From Limibacterium fermenti (lineage in GTDB: Bacteria; Bacteroidota; Bacteroidia; Bacteroidales; Dysgonomonadaceae), in NCBI RefSeq assembly GCF_041902845.1, contig NZ_CP159486.1, positions 4,030,001-4,094,000 on the forward strand: DNA of 64,000 nucleotides. Direction: 5' to 3'. Below, piece by piece: positions 43,289 through 52,116 of this stretch; positions within the stretch are counted from its first letter, which is position 1, and the number at the start of each line of letters is the position of its first letter. The translations under genes and the position numbers were made by a program. The notes under the pieces are model-generated. The model worked only from the letters and a program-made list of their open reading frames with translations. It was not told where the DNA came from and made no database searches.

Positions 43289-43816
43289 TGACAGTTTTTT
43301 TGATAAAAGCAAGTTTACGGATGAAGGTAAAAATAAGGATAGGAATATTGAGGTGGAAGATAACCGGATGCCTGAGGCGGATGTTGCGTTTCTTCCCGTT
43401 ACGGAAAATCAGAGGAGGTTTCCGGACGGAGAACATTTGTCGTCCGGTTTCAGGAGAAATTCCTTTCTTTTTACCTACATGTTGCTTAGCGAAGAAACCT
43501 ACGCCGGGAAATTCCTTCCCATGTTGTTTGTTGAAACATAATACCTTCTTACACCTCCTCGGCAAAAACAACTTGGACACATCCGGCTGCAGCCGTTTTT
43601 CTCAATTTCGACGGTCGCAGCCTAAACAGGAAAAACAGGATTTTTCCTGTTTAGAAATTGAGAGACAAGCGGAAAATCTGTATTTATACAAATTGTCCGC
43701 AAGTCGCTGAAGCGAAGATAAAAAATAGTAGGCGGCGCAGCAATCCCAACCGGTGTGTTGCCGGGAAGCTGTTTCAAACAATGGGCGAGGAGTTCGAAAA
43801 GCGTGACGAGTAGAAA
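43289..43816. repeat. Duplicated block B, copy 2
   Basis: Counterpart of 29536-30064; 43554-43713 is virtually identical to 29805-29964, including the long palindrome at 43600-43663. Here it leads into the CxxxC precursor instead of the Sec-type peptide. It accounts for most of the gene-free stretch 43130-43837. Confidence 0.75.
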
Positions 43817-43837
43817 AAAACCAAATATTTAAACAAT

Positions 43838-44032
43838 ATGAAATCAAGCAAAGAATCTATAGACTTAATACTATCTCTTGATAATATATTTCTTTCAAAT
43901 GATGATTTGATTGAAATCAAGGGAGGAAATAATGAAATTATGGGCTGTGGTGTCGGCTGTGGAGCCGGTTGTGGAGGTGGTTGCTCGGGATGTAGTAAGC
44001 CAGTAAAACCAACGAATCCCGTTTTAGTTTAA
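43838..44032 (+). CDS. CxxxC-repeat double-glycine peptide precursor
   Basis: 64 residues. Leader of 30 (MKSSKESIDLILSLDNIFLS... NDDLIEIKGG) ends in the shared LxxIKGG motif. The core NNEIMGCGVGCGAGCGGG then CSGCSKPVKP has five cysteines spaced C-x3-C-x3-C-x3-C-x2-C in a Gly-rich context. This is the substrate type of radical SAM/SPASM maturases in Bacteroidetes (GG-leader and CXXX-repeat natural product precursors), and such an enzyme is encoded at 46714. Products could carry thioether or other Cys crosslinks; the actual chemistry is unknown. Confidence 0.85.
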   Translation: MKSSKESIDLILSLDNIFLSNDDLIEIKGGNNEIMGCGVGCGAGCGGGCSGCSKPVKPTNPVLV

Positions 44033-44040
44033 TCATTCGA

Positions 44041-44086
44041 ACAAATGTAGGAAAAGAATATTTTGATTTTCTTTTCCTACATTTGT
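44041..44086 (+). terminator. Strong attenuator-like hairpin after the CxxxC precursor
   Basis: A perfect 18-bp stem (ACAAATGTAGGAAAAGAA and its complement) around a 10-base loop, 9 bases after the precursor stop and just before the outer membrane protein gene; TTTAT follows. Probably lowers expression of the downstream genes relative to the peptide. Confidence 0.7.
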
Positions 44087-44123
44087 GTTTATAATCCTAT
44101 CCTATACAAAATCGTTAACTGGT

Positions 44124-46502
44124 ATGAATAAATTTACACTTTTAATATACTTACTTTTCTGGTGTTCATTAAATATAAATTCCCAAGATAATATTATTCA
44201 GGGTAAAATAATAAATAATAATGGACTACCACTTGAGTTTGCCAATGTAACGCTACATTCATTACCTGACTCTGCATTAATAACCGGAACAATAACCGAC
44301 AATAATGGAGCGTTTACACTCACTGCAAAAAAAATAGCAAATAATTTTTTAAAAATATCATTTATCGGATATAAAACACGATACTTAACAGATGAATCGA
44401 GGCAAACCATTACGTTACAGGAAAATGATGCAAATTTAGGAGAGGTCTCGATAAAAGTTATTCGCCCAAAAGTGACTTTCAAAAACGATCGTTTCGATAT
44501 AAAAATAGAAAATAGCTTGGCTGCAAAAGGCAATACGATCGAGTCCCTTTTGCAACAGCTCCCCGGGGTATGGGTTACTTCTGACGGAGGTATTTTAATT
44601 AATGGGTTGTCTGGAGTGCAGGTCATTATTGACGATCGTCCTATCAGACTCTCAGGAGCATCTCTGATGAGATATTTGAGTTCATTCCGATCAGAAAATA
44701 TTAGTAGGATAGAAGTGATTCAAAGGCCCTCGGCAATGTATGAAGCAGAAGGAAATGGAATAATCCGTATTATTACCAAAAAAAATATAGATGAAGGCAT
44801 AAGTGGAACGATCAGTACAAAAACAGATATACAACGTTTCGCAGGAATCTCTCCTTTTCTTTCGTTACAATATTACAAAGGAGACTTTGGAGCCAATGTT
44901 TCATTAAACGGAGAGAAATCAAAATGGTTGCTCCTTTCAAATAATTATGCTAAAGATATTCAACAGGAAATTGAATACGAAACAGAATTAAAAGATACGA
45001 TTTTCGATAAAAACTATTCTCTAAACGTTGATTTGTTTTATAAAATTAATAGAAAAAATAATATAGCTTTTAATGTCAATTATTTATATTGGGCTAAAGA
45101 TGAATGTATTACCGGTGAAACAAATATAAATGGTGAAAATAAATCAGCAATATGGCAAACAGTAATCGACCAAAAAGATTTACAAAATATGAACAATTAT
45201 TCATTTACGGTCAACTATGATTTATTGTTGGATTCTACGGGAACGAAAAAAATTACCTTTCTTTCCGATTATGTTAATCAGTACAAATATAATTCCAAGA
45301 GCTATTATAATTATCATAATTATGATTTACAGGATAATCTTATTTTAACAGAAGATATTCTTAATGATCAGGAGAGCCCTTTTCAAATGCTTTCTACAGA
45401 AATTAATTACCATCATTCCGTTACTTCAAAAAGTATTTTAACGACCGGAATAAAATACAGCAATTCATTTGTTAATAATATCTTAACTAGTTATGAGGAA
45501 TTGTCAGATGAATGGATAATAGATAATTCAATAGGTTATAAATATGAATATAATGAAAAACTTATTTCAACTTTTATCCAATATAATATAAGTAAAACCC
45601 GGTGGAGTTTTATTGGAGGCTTAAGAGGAGAATATACCTTTAGCCAGATCGAAAATGTCAGATCAACAGAAGAGAAAAGCAATCTATTCCCATCATTTTA
45701 TTTTAACTATAATCTAAATGATAAGAATAAGTTGGGATTTTCCTATACTCAAAGAATACAAAGGATTAATTATTTGCAACTACTTCCGAAACGTTATTAT
45801 ACCTCCAGATACAACATAGTAGAAGGAAATCCGCTGTTAAGTCCTAACATCATAAATAATATTGGGATAAACTATAATTACAAGGGAAAATATTATTTTT
45901 CATTATCGTACCGATGGAGTAACAATGCCATAAGCGCATTTAATAAAAATGAAACAATCAATAATGAATCTATAATTATATCTTCGTATGTAGATGGCGT
46001 AAAAACGAATAATTTTAATTTCAATGCGTATATACCTGTAAACATAACATCATGGTGGAGTGCTCTAAATCAATTAAATATAAACCACAGTTGTTATCAA
46101 GCTGTGATGTTGCCAATATTTTCAGTTTTCAGTTATGATTTGTTTTCCCAACACACATTCTATATACCCGGAAATATCCGTGGAGAAATTCTATACCGCT
46201 ATATTTCACGATCAAAAAATGGTTATTCAGAAAGTTATCCATATCATTTACTAAATATGGCTGTTTATAAATCATTTTTCAAAGATAGATTGAGTGTGAA
46301 AGTGGAAGCACAAAGAATGCTTTATAACCAAAAAATGGGATCAAGAAATGAAACGCCCAGTGTTATTGCTCAAAAACAAACGTATTATAGCAAATTGCCA
46401 TTTTTTGCATTTACATTGTCTTACTCTTTTAGTAAAGGAAAGGCTAAAAAATTTCAGCATATCCAATCTAGCAATGAACAAGAAAAATCAAGAACAAATT
46501 AA
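44124..46502 (+). CDS. Outer membrane beta-barrel protein with carboxypeptidase-regulatory domain, 3
   Basis: 792 residues from MNKFTLLIYLLFWCSLNINSQ. CarbopepD_reg domain (IIQGKIINNNGLPLEFANVTL), plug-like domain (TIESLLQQLPGVWVTSDGG; RIEVIQRPSAMYEAEGNGII) and barrel. It belongs to the outer membrane beta-barrel (OMP_b-brl) type rather than the type of the other two barrel proteins, and its base composition is much more AT-rich. Part of the transferred CxxxC cassette; may export or bind the matured peptide. Confidence 0.85.
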   Translation: MNKFTLLIYLLFWCSLNINSQDNIIQGKIINNNGLPLEFANVTLHSLPDSALITGTITDNNGAFTLTAKKIANNFLKISFIGYKTRYLTDESRQTITLQENDANLGEVSIKVIRPKVTFKNDRFDIKIENSLAAKGNTIESLLQQLPGVWVTSDGGILINGLSGVQVIIDDRPIRLSGASLMRYLSSFRSENISRIEVIQRPSAMYEAEGNGIIRIITKKNIDEGISGTISTKTDIQRFAGISPFLSLQYYKGDFGANVSLNGEKSKWLLLSNNYAKDIQQEIEYETELKDTIFDKNYSLNVDLFYKINRKNNIAFNVNYLYWAKDECITGETNINGENKSAIWQTVIDQKDLQNMNNYSFTVNYDLLLDSTGTKKITFLSDYVNQYKYNSKSYYNYHNYDLQDNLILTEDILNDQESPFQMLSTEINYHHSVTSKSILTTGIKYSNSFVNNILTSYEELSDEWIIDNSIGYKYEYNEKLISTFIQYNISKTRWSFIGGLRGEYTFSQIENVRSTEEKSNLFPSFYFNYNLNDKNKLGFSYTQRIQRINYLQLLPKRYYTSRYNIVEGNPLLSPNIINNIGINYNYKGKYYFSLSYRWSNNAISAFNKNETINNESIIISSYVDGVKTNNFNFNAYIPVNITSWWSALNQLNINHSCYQAVMLPIFSVFSYDLFSQHTFYIPGNIRGEILYRYISRSKNGYSESYPYHLLNMAVYKSFFKDRLSVKVEAQRMLYNQKMGSRNETPSVIAQKQTYYSKLPFFAFTLSYSFSKGKAKKFQHIQSSNEQEKSRTN

Positions 46503-46713
46503 ATCCAATCGAAAAATGAAAAAAAAGTAATTACAATGTGTTTTTTCAAAAAATAAATGTGTCCTAAGTTACAATACATTTACTGATAATTATGTAATTG
46601 TTTCTCATAAGGCACATGAAATATTTGAAAACGAAGATTTAGATATTTTCAAAAATATATGTCCATCTGTTTTTGATAGTTTTAGGCAGTCTGGTTTTAT
46701 AATTAACGACGAG

Positions 46714-47850
46714 ATGGACGAACTTGGAGCTATTCGACTTGCAAATCGAAGGCAAACTTTTGCAAATCGAAACTATTTTCTAATGATATATCCGACTCAA
46801 GATTGCAATTTGAAATGTTGGTATTGTTATGAAACTCATGTGAAGAACACCTGTATTTCAAAAGATGTGATGAATGCGACAGTAAAACATATTGCAAATA
46901 AAATTGAGAGAAAAGAAATTGATTCTTTACATCTTACCTTTTTTGGGGGAGAACCATTACTTTTTTTTGATGCCACTGTTTATCCTTTACTTAAACAAGT
47001 GAATGAATTGTGTAGTAAAGCTGGGATTTCTTTTTACCCCTTTTTTGTTACAAATGGATCATTAATAACTGAAGATGTAGTCTTAAAGTTAAAACCTTTC
47101 AACCCCTTATTTCAAATAACTCTTGATGGCAATAAGCAAAAACATGATAAAGTAAGAATTGGCAAGACGGATAATTATCCGACCTTTGAAAAAATCATTT
47201 CAGCATTACAATTGATTTCTGATAATATTTCTTCTGAAAATTCTCTTGTTCCCCGTATAATTACTTTACGCCTTAACTATGATAATCAAACGTTGAAATA
47301 TACGGACGAAATTATTGATGAGATTTCAAAGTTAGATAAAAGTAAAATATCTATTCATCTGGAACGTGTTTGGCAAACTAAAAACTCTGTCAATAAGGAA
47401 CAAGTAGATGAACTCAAACAAACAATCGTGAAATTTTTGAAAGCAGGATTTAGGGTAGGACACGGAATTTTTGGACTTAGGCACGTTTCTTGTCCGGCAG
47501 AAGTGTATAATTATGCTGTAATCAATTATAATGGATTAGTTTATCGATGTAATGGAAGAAACTTGACTCCGAATACTGCTGAAGGAAAACTTCTCCCAGA
47601 TGGAAGGATAGAATGGAATGAAGTTGATTTAATTAAACGCTTGTCAAGGCAAACTTTTGAAAATGACAAATGCCTAAAATGCGTAATGCTGCCTCAATGT
47701 ATGGGGCCTTGCAGCCAAAAACAAATTGAAAAAGGATGGGGAAATATTGATGACATTTGCTCACTAAATGTGATAGACACTTCTTTGGAAGATTACTTAA
47801 CTCTTGATTTTGAAGTTCGTTATTCATTGGGAAACAGCAATAAATTATAA
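46714..47850 (+). CDS. Radical SAM/SPASM peptide maturase
   Basis: 378 residues from the first available ATG. Radical SAM cluster motif CNLKCWYC (CxxxCxxC) in TQDCNLKCWYCYE, then FFGGEPLLFF. SPASM-type auxiliary Fe-S cysteines at the C-terminus: CNGRN, CLKCVMLPQCMGPC and a late Cys. Likely modifies the CxxxC core at 43838. The family usually has about 60 more residues at the N-terminus, and these are present in frame upstream (CVLSYNTFTDNYVIVSHKAH) but without a start codon. An ATG at 46536 would join them if a run of six T (46541-46546) were five. So the gene may be frameshifted or phase-variable. AT-rich like its neighbour. Confidence 0.85.
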   Translation: MDELGAIRLANRRQTFANRNYFLMIYPTQDCNLKCWYCYETHVKNTCISKDVMNATVKHIANKIERKEIDSLHLTFFGGEPLLFFDATVYPLLKQVNELCSKAGISFYPFFVTNGSLITEDVVLKLKPFNPLFQITLDGNKQKHDKVRIGKTDNYPTFEKIISALQLISDNISSENSLVPRIITLRLNYDNQTLKYTDEIIDEISKLDKSKISIHLERVWQTKNSVNKEQVDELKQTIVKFLKAGFRVGHGIFGLRHVSCPAEVYNYAVINYNGLVYRCNGRNLTPNTAEGKLLPDGRIEWNEVDLIKRLSRQTFENDKCLKCVMLPQCMGPCSQKQIEKGWGNIDDICSLNVIDTSLEDYLTLDFEVRYSLGNSNKL

Positions 47851-47853
47851 ATC

Positions 47854-50055
47854 ATGTCTTTCCCTTTCACCAAGCAACCCGACTCAATGGACTGTGGCCC
47901 TGCCTGCCTGAGCATGGTCGCCCGGCATTACGGCCGGGACTATACGCTGGAGCGCCTGCGGGAGAACTGCTTCATCGGCCGCGACGGCGTCTCGCTGCTG
48001 GGCATCAGCCGCGCGGCGGAGAAGATCGGCTTCCACACCGTGGGCGGCCGCCTGACTTTCGACAAGCTGGCGGAAAAAGCTCCCCTTCCCTGCATCGTTC
48101 ACTGGAACCAGGAGCATTTTGTGGTGGTGTACCGTATAAAGCACAACAGGAAAGGCGATGAAATAGCGGTGGCCGATCCCGGCAAGGGACTGCTCGCCTA
48201 TTCCCGCGAGGAGTTCTGCGCTCACTGGCTCAGTACCCGCACGGGCGGCGAGGAAAAAGGCGTCGCCCTGCTGCTGGAACCGACCAATCTTTTTTATGAA
48301 CAAGAGGGCGACAGCATTCCTTCCGGCAACCGCGTGCAGTTCCTCTGGAAGTACCTGGCGAAATGCCAGCGCTTCTTCGGGCAACTCATCCTGGGGCTGT
48401 TCATCGGCAGCCTCCTGCAACTCATCTTCCCTTTCCTCACCCAGGCCATCGTCGACACGGGTATCGCGGGCAGGGACATCGGCTTTATCTGGCTCGTCCT
48501 TATCGCCCAACTGATGCTGCTCTTCAGCCGCACGGCCATCGACTTTATCCGCCGCAAGATCCTGCTGCACATCAGCACCCGCATCAACGTGTCGCTCATC
48601 TCCGACTTCTTCATCAAGTTGATGAAGCTGCCCATGAAGTTCTTCGACACCAAGCTCACGGGCGACCTGCTGCAACGCATCGAGGATCACCGCCGCATCG
48701 AAAACTTCCTCACCAACCAGACCATCACGGTGTTGTTCTCCATCCTTACATTCGTCATTTTTTCAGCGGTGCTGTTCATCTACAATGTGCCCATCTTCGC
48801 CGTGTTCCTTGCCGGCAGCGTCCTCTACGGGGCGTGGATCATGATCTTCCTGAAACGGCGGCGGGTGCTCGACTACAAAATGTTCGAGCAGCAGGGCCTC
48901 AACCGCAACGTTACCTACCAGTTGATCACAGGCATGCAGGAGATCAAGCTGCAAGGCTGCGAACAACGCAAGCGGTGGGAGTGGGAGGATGTGCAGGCCG
49001 ACCTTTTCGACGTGAACCTGCAATCGCTGAACCTGCGGCAGAGCCAGGAGGCGGGCGGCATCCTGATCAATGAGTTGAAGAATATCCTGGTGACGGTGCT
49101 GGCGGCCACGGCGGTTATCGAGGGCAACCTGACGCTGGGGATGATGCTGGCCATCCAATATATCATCGGGCAGTTGAACAGTCCGGTGGAGCAGATCATG
49201 GGCTTCATCTACCAGTGGCAGGATGTGAGCATCAGCCTCGACCGCATGAACGAGATCCACACCCAACAGAACGAAGAGAACGCCGACCGCACGGTAGCCG
49301 CGCTTCCGGCAGACCGTTCCCTCCGTATAGACGGGCTTTGCTTTAAATATGACGGGGCACGGCCGGACTATGTGCTGAAGGATATAAGGCTGGTCATTCC
49401 CCAGGGCAAGGTGACGGCCGTCGTGGGGGCGAGCGGCAGCGGCAAGACTACGCTGGTGAAGTTGCTGCTGGGGTATTATGCGCCTAATGAAGGACGTATC
49501 AGGGTGGGGACGACCGATCTGGAGGAAATGAACCTGGCCTGGTGGCGCACCCGTTGCGGGGCGGTGATGCAGGACGGCTACCTTTTTTCGGACACGATTG
49601 CCCGCAACATTGCCGTGTCGGACGACGAGATTGATGTGAAGCGGTTGCGTGATGCCGCCCGCGTGGCTAATATTGCGGAGTACATCGAGGCGTTGCCGTT
49701 GGGTTACAACACGAAGATCGGTCAGGACGGGCAGGGGGTGAGCCAGGGGCAGCGGCAGCGCATCCTGATTGCCCGGGTGGTGTATAAAAACCCGCCGTTT
49801 GTCTTCCTGGACGAGGCGACCAATTCACTCGACGCGAACAACGAGCGGGCGATCGTGGAGAACCTGGAGGCTTTTTACCGCGACAAGACGGTGGTTGTGG
49901 TGGCGCACCGCCTGAGCACGGTGAAGAACGCGGATCAGATCGTGGTGCTCGAGGGCGGTCGCATCGCCGAGACGGGTACGCATGCGCAGCTTACGGCTGC
50001 ACGGGGAAAGTATTACGAACTGGTGAAGAATCAACTGGAACTGGGAGGCAGCTAA
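47854..50055 (+). CDS. C39 peptidase-containing ABC exporter
   Basis: 733 residues. C39 protease domain (about 1-140) with catalytic Cys in MDCGPACLS, His in HWNQEHFVVVY and Asp in ADPG; this cuts leaders after GG. Six-helix membrane domain (about 165-450). ATPase domain with Walker A GASGSGKTT, a divergent signature GVSQGQRQR and Walker B FVFLDEATNSLD. It would process all KGG precursors in the island. Three bases after the maturase, but its sequence is strikingly GC-rich while the maturase is AT-rich, so the two have different histories. Confidence 0.95.
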   Translation: MSFPFTKQPDSMDCGPACLSMVARHYGRDYTLERLRENCFIGRDGVSLLGISRAAEKIGFHTVGGRLTFDKLAEKAPLPCIVHWNQEHFVVVYRIKHNRKGDEIAVADPGKGLLAYSREEFCAHWLSTRTGGEEKGVALLLEPTNLFYEQEGDSIPSGNRVQFLWKYLAKCQRFFGQLILGLFIGSLLQLIFPFLTQAIVDTGIAGRDIGFIWLVLIAQLMLLFSRTAIDFIRRKILLHISTRINVSLISDFFIKLMKLPMKFFDTKLTGDLLQRIEDHRRIENFLTNQTITVLFSILTFVIFSAVLFIYNVPIFAVFLAGSVLYGAWIMIFLKRRRVLDYKMFEQQGLNRNVTYQLITGMQEIKLQGCEQRKRWEWEDVQADLFDVNLQSLNLRQSQEAGGILINELKNILVTVLAATAVIEGNLTLGMMLAIQYIIGQLNSPVEQIMGFIYQWQDVSISLDRMNEIHTQQNEENADRTVAALPADRSLRIDGLCFKYDGARPDYVLKDIRLVIPQGKVTAVVGASGSGKTTLVKLLLGYYAPNEGRIRVGTTDLEEMNLAWWRTRCGAVMQDGYLFSDTIARNIAVSDDEIDVKRLRDAARVANIAEYIEALPLGYNTKIGQDGQGVSQGQRQRILIARVVYKNPPFVFLDEATNSLDANNERAIVENLEAFYRDKTVVVVAHRLSTVKNADQIVVLEGGRIAETGTHAQLTAARGKYYELVKNQLELGGS

Positions 50056-50056
50056 G

Positions 50057-50136
50057 ACAAATAGACAAGGAGATAAAGGGACAGAGGGATAAGGAGACAA
50101 AGGGACAAGGAGACAGAGAGACAAGGAGATAAAGGT
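50057..50136. repeat. Degenerate octamer array (8-bp period)
   Basis: About ten 8-bp words of the form GRGAYARR (GGGACAGA, GAGACAAA, GAGATAAA) fill the spacer between the exporter and adaptor genes. A similar pattern on the opposite strand lies at 17975-18030. Confidence 0.55.
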
Positions 50137-50139
50137 GAA

Positions 50140-50643
50140 ATGAAGAAAGAGGATAAACAGATAGAATTGCGGAGCGAAAAGGTGCGGAACATCATCGGGC
50201 AGATTCCTGCGGTGATGGTGAGGTGGGGCACGGCGATGATCGGACTGGCATTGGCCGCGATGGTGGTTGCGGCGGCCATTATTCCTTACCGGCCGTCGGT
50301 GGATACGGTGATAACCGTCACGCAAGATGTGAGGGGAGAGTTGCACTATACGGCCGGGATACCGCAAAAAGAGCGGGCCAAGTTGCCGGAGTTTTCAGGA
50401 GTAAGTATTCGGTCATCGCCTTACGGTACGATCTTGCCGGAGTCCTTTACCATCACCGCCGTTTCCGATACGGCGGAATTGTCGGGGCGGGGAAGTGTAT
50501 ACCGGATAACCCTGCAACCGCAAGGCAATGTGGCTCCGAAAGTGGAATTGAAAACAGACCTTATCCTTCAGGGTAAGATTGAGATGAACAAGACCACGCT
50601 GCTGAAGTGGGTTATCGGCAAGATTCTCCCTGCCGCCTCTTAA
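50140..50643 (+). CDS. Very short HlyD-like adaptor protein
   Basis: 167 residues. The N-terminus (IELRSEKVRNIIGQIPAVMVRWG, then one membrane helix about 30-50) is typical of Bacteroidetes HlyD-family partners of C39-ABC exporters. The rest is a beta-rich stretch of about 115 residues (RGELHYTAGIPQKER; SGRGSVYRITLQPQGNVAP) ending TLLKWVIGKILPAAS. Full-length adaptors have about 400 residues with a long coiled-coil hairpin that contacts a TolC partner; here that part is absent. Either an internal-deletion form or a distinct mini-adaptor. Confidence 0.7.
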   Translation: MKKEDKQIELRSEKVRNIIGQIPAVMVRWGTAMIGLALAAMVVAAAIIPYRPSVDTVITVTQDVRGELHYTAGIPQKERAKLPEFSGVSIRSSPYGTILPESFTITAVSDTAELSGRGSVYRITLQPQGNVAPKVELKTDLILQGKIEMNKTTLLKWVIGKILPAAS

Positions 50644-50669
50644 TAATCTCTTTCAATCTTCATCAATCT

Positions 50670-51245
50670 TCAAAAATCCCGGATTGCCCGGTACACTTTA
50701 TAGATGGGTAGCCCCATTACATTGAAATACGAACCATCTATTTTTTCCACGCCCACGTAGCCAATCCATTCCTGCACACCATACGCACCGGCCTTGTCCA
50801 TAGGCTGATATTTCTCTACATAATAATCGATTTCTTCGTCGGTGAGTTCTCCGAAAGTCACAGATGCCGTATCGGAAAAGCTGACTTGTTTTTCTTTTGA
50901 AGTGAGGCATACGCCGGTTACCACACGGTGAGTGTTGCCCGTCAATTTTCGCAACATCTGTTTGGCTTCTTCTTTATCGGCAGGCTTTCCGAGCACAAAG
51001 CCTTTAAGCAGCACCACGGTATCTGCTGTAATGAGCAGCGTATCGGTATCCATTTGAGAGTAATACGCCGAGGCTTTTTTCTTTGCCAGGAATTCCGGTA
51101 TTTCTTCCTGTGAGATATTCGGAGGATAGGATTCATCAATATCCGGGAGTGTGTGAATTTCGTACGACACATCGATGCCGGAAAGTAATTCTTTGCGCCG
51201 CGGAGAGTTGGAAGCCAAGACGATGCGGTAAGGGGTGAGGATCAT
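50670..51245 (-). CDS. maf: Maf-like nucleoside triphosphate pyrophosphatase
   Basis: 191 residues. Family start YRIVLASNSPRRKELLSGI and the motifs ITADTVVLLKG, LTGNTHRVVTGVCL and KAGAYGVQEWIGYVGVEKIDGS. Hydrolyses dTTP/UTP and modified nucleotides, preventing misincorporation. Overlaps the end of kdsA by four bases, so the two genes form one unit. Confidence 0.95.
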   Translation of the reverse strand: MILTPYRIVLASNSPRRKELLSGIDVSYEIHTLPDIDESYPPNISQEEIPEFLAKKKASAYYSQMDTDTLLITADTVVLLKGFVLGKPADKEEAKQMLRKLTGNTHRVVTGVCLTSKEKQVSFSDTASVTFGELTDEEIDYYVEKYQPMDKAGAYGVQEWIGYVGVEKIDGSYFNVMGLPIYKVYRAIRDF

Positions 51246-52036
51246 AATGCTTGACGTATCCGGACTAATTTCGATAAGAGGGATTCCAATTGCGATAGCG
51301 GCAGCATGTTTGCCCCGTCGGACTTGGCATGGAGCGGATCGGGATGGGTTTCTATAAACAGCCCGTCGGCGCCGACGGCGATGGCGGCTTTGGCGATGGT
51401 TTCGATCAAGCGGGGCTGTCCGCCGGTTACGCCTGACGATTGATTGGGTTGTTGCAAACTATGCGTCACGTCCATTACGACCGGAAACCCGAATTGTTGC
51501 ATGGCCGGGATGGAGCGGAAGTCCACCACCAGGTCGCCGTAACCGAACGTTGTTCCCCGTTCCGTCAGCAAAACATTCTCATTGCCGCTGTCGGTTATTT
51601 TTTGTGCGGCAAAACGCATCGCTTCCGCCGATAGAAACTGTCCCTTCTTAATGTTGACGACTTTTCCGGTTTTAGCTGCTGCAATCAACAAATCGGTTTG
51701 ACGGCACAGGAAGGCCGGTATCTGCAACACATCTACATATTCGGCCGCCAAGGCGGCTTCGTGCGCTTCATGGATATCGGTCACCGTAGGAATGCCGAAA
51801 GTCTTTCCTACCTTTTGCAAGATCTTCAGCGCTTTCTCATCGCCAATGCCGGTAAACGAATCCACTCGCGAGCGGTTGGCTTTGCGATAGGATCCTTTAA
51901 AGACATAAGGAATGTTCCACTTTTGCGTGATCGCGACGATTTGTTCCGCTATTCTCAGCGCCATCTCTTCATTTTCGATGACGCAGGGGCCGGCAAGCAG
52001 AAAGAAAGGCCCTGCCTTGAAAAAAGAAAGATTCAT
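51242..52036 (-). CDS. kdsA: 3-deoxy-D-manno-octulosonate 8-phosphate synthase
   Basis: 264 residues from MNLSFFKAGPFFLLAGPCVIE; a 58-codon upstream extension overlaps the divergent gene and is rejected. Motifs LAGPCVIENEEMA, YVFKGSYRKANRSRVDSF, QIPAFLCRQTDLL and DVTHSLQQP. Condenses phosphoenolpyruvate and arabinose 5-phosphate to KDO-8-P for lipopolysaccharide. Weak promoter-like TATCTTTC on the minus strand near 52066. Confidence 0.95.
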   Translation of the reverse strand: MNLSFFKAGPFFLLAGPCVIENEEMALRIAEQIVAITQKWNIPYVFKGSYRKANRSRVDSFTGIGDEKALKILQKVGKTFGIPTVTDIHEAHEAALAAEYVDVLQIPAFLCRQTDLLIAAAKTGKVVNIKKGQFLSAEAMRFAAQKITDSGNENVLLTERGTTFGYGDLVVDFRSIPAMQQFGFPVVMDVTHSLQQPNQSSGVTGGQPRLIETIAKAAIAVGADGLFIETHPDPLHAKSDGANMLPLSQLESLLSKLVRIRQAL

Positions 52037-52116
52037 GTTTCGTTTGTTTAAATCGAGCCGAAAGATACGAAAAAAACATTTTATTTTACTACATTCGCCC
52101 GCAAAACGTATGGTAT

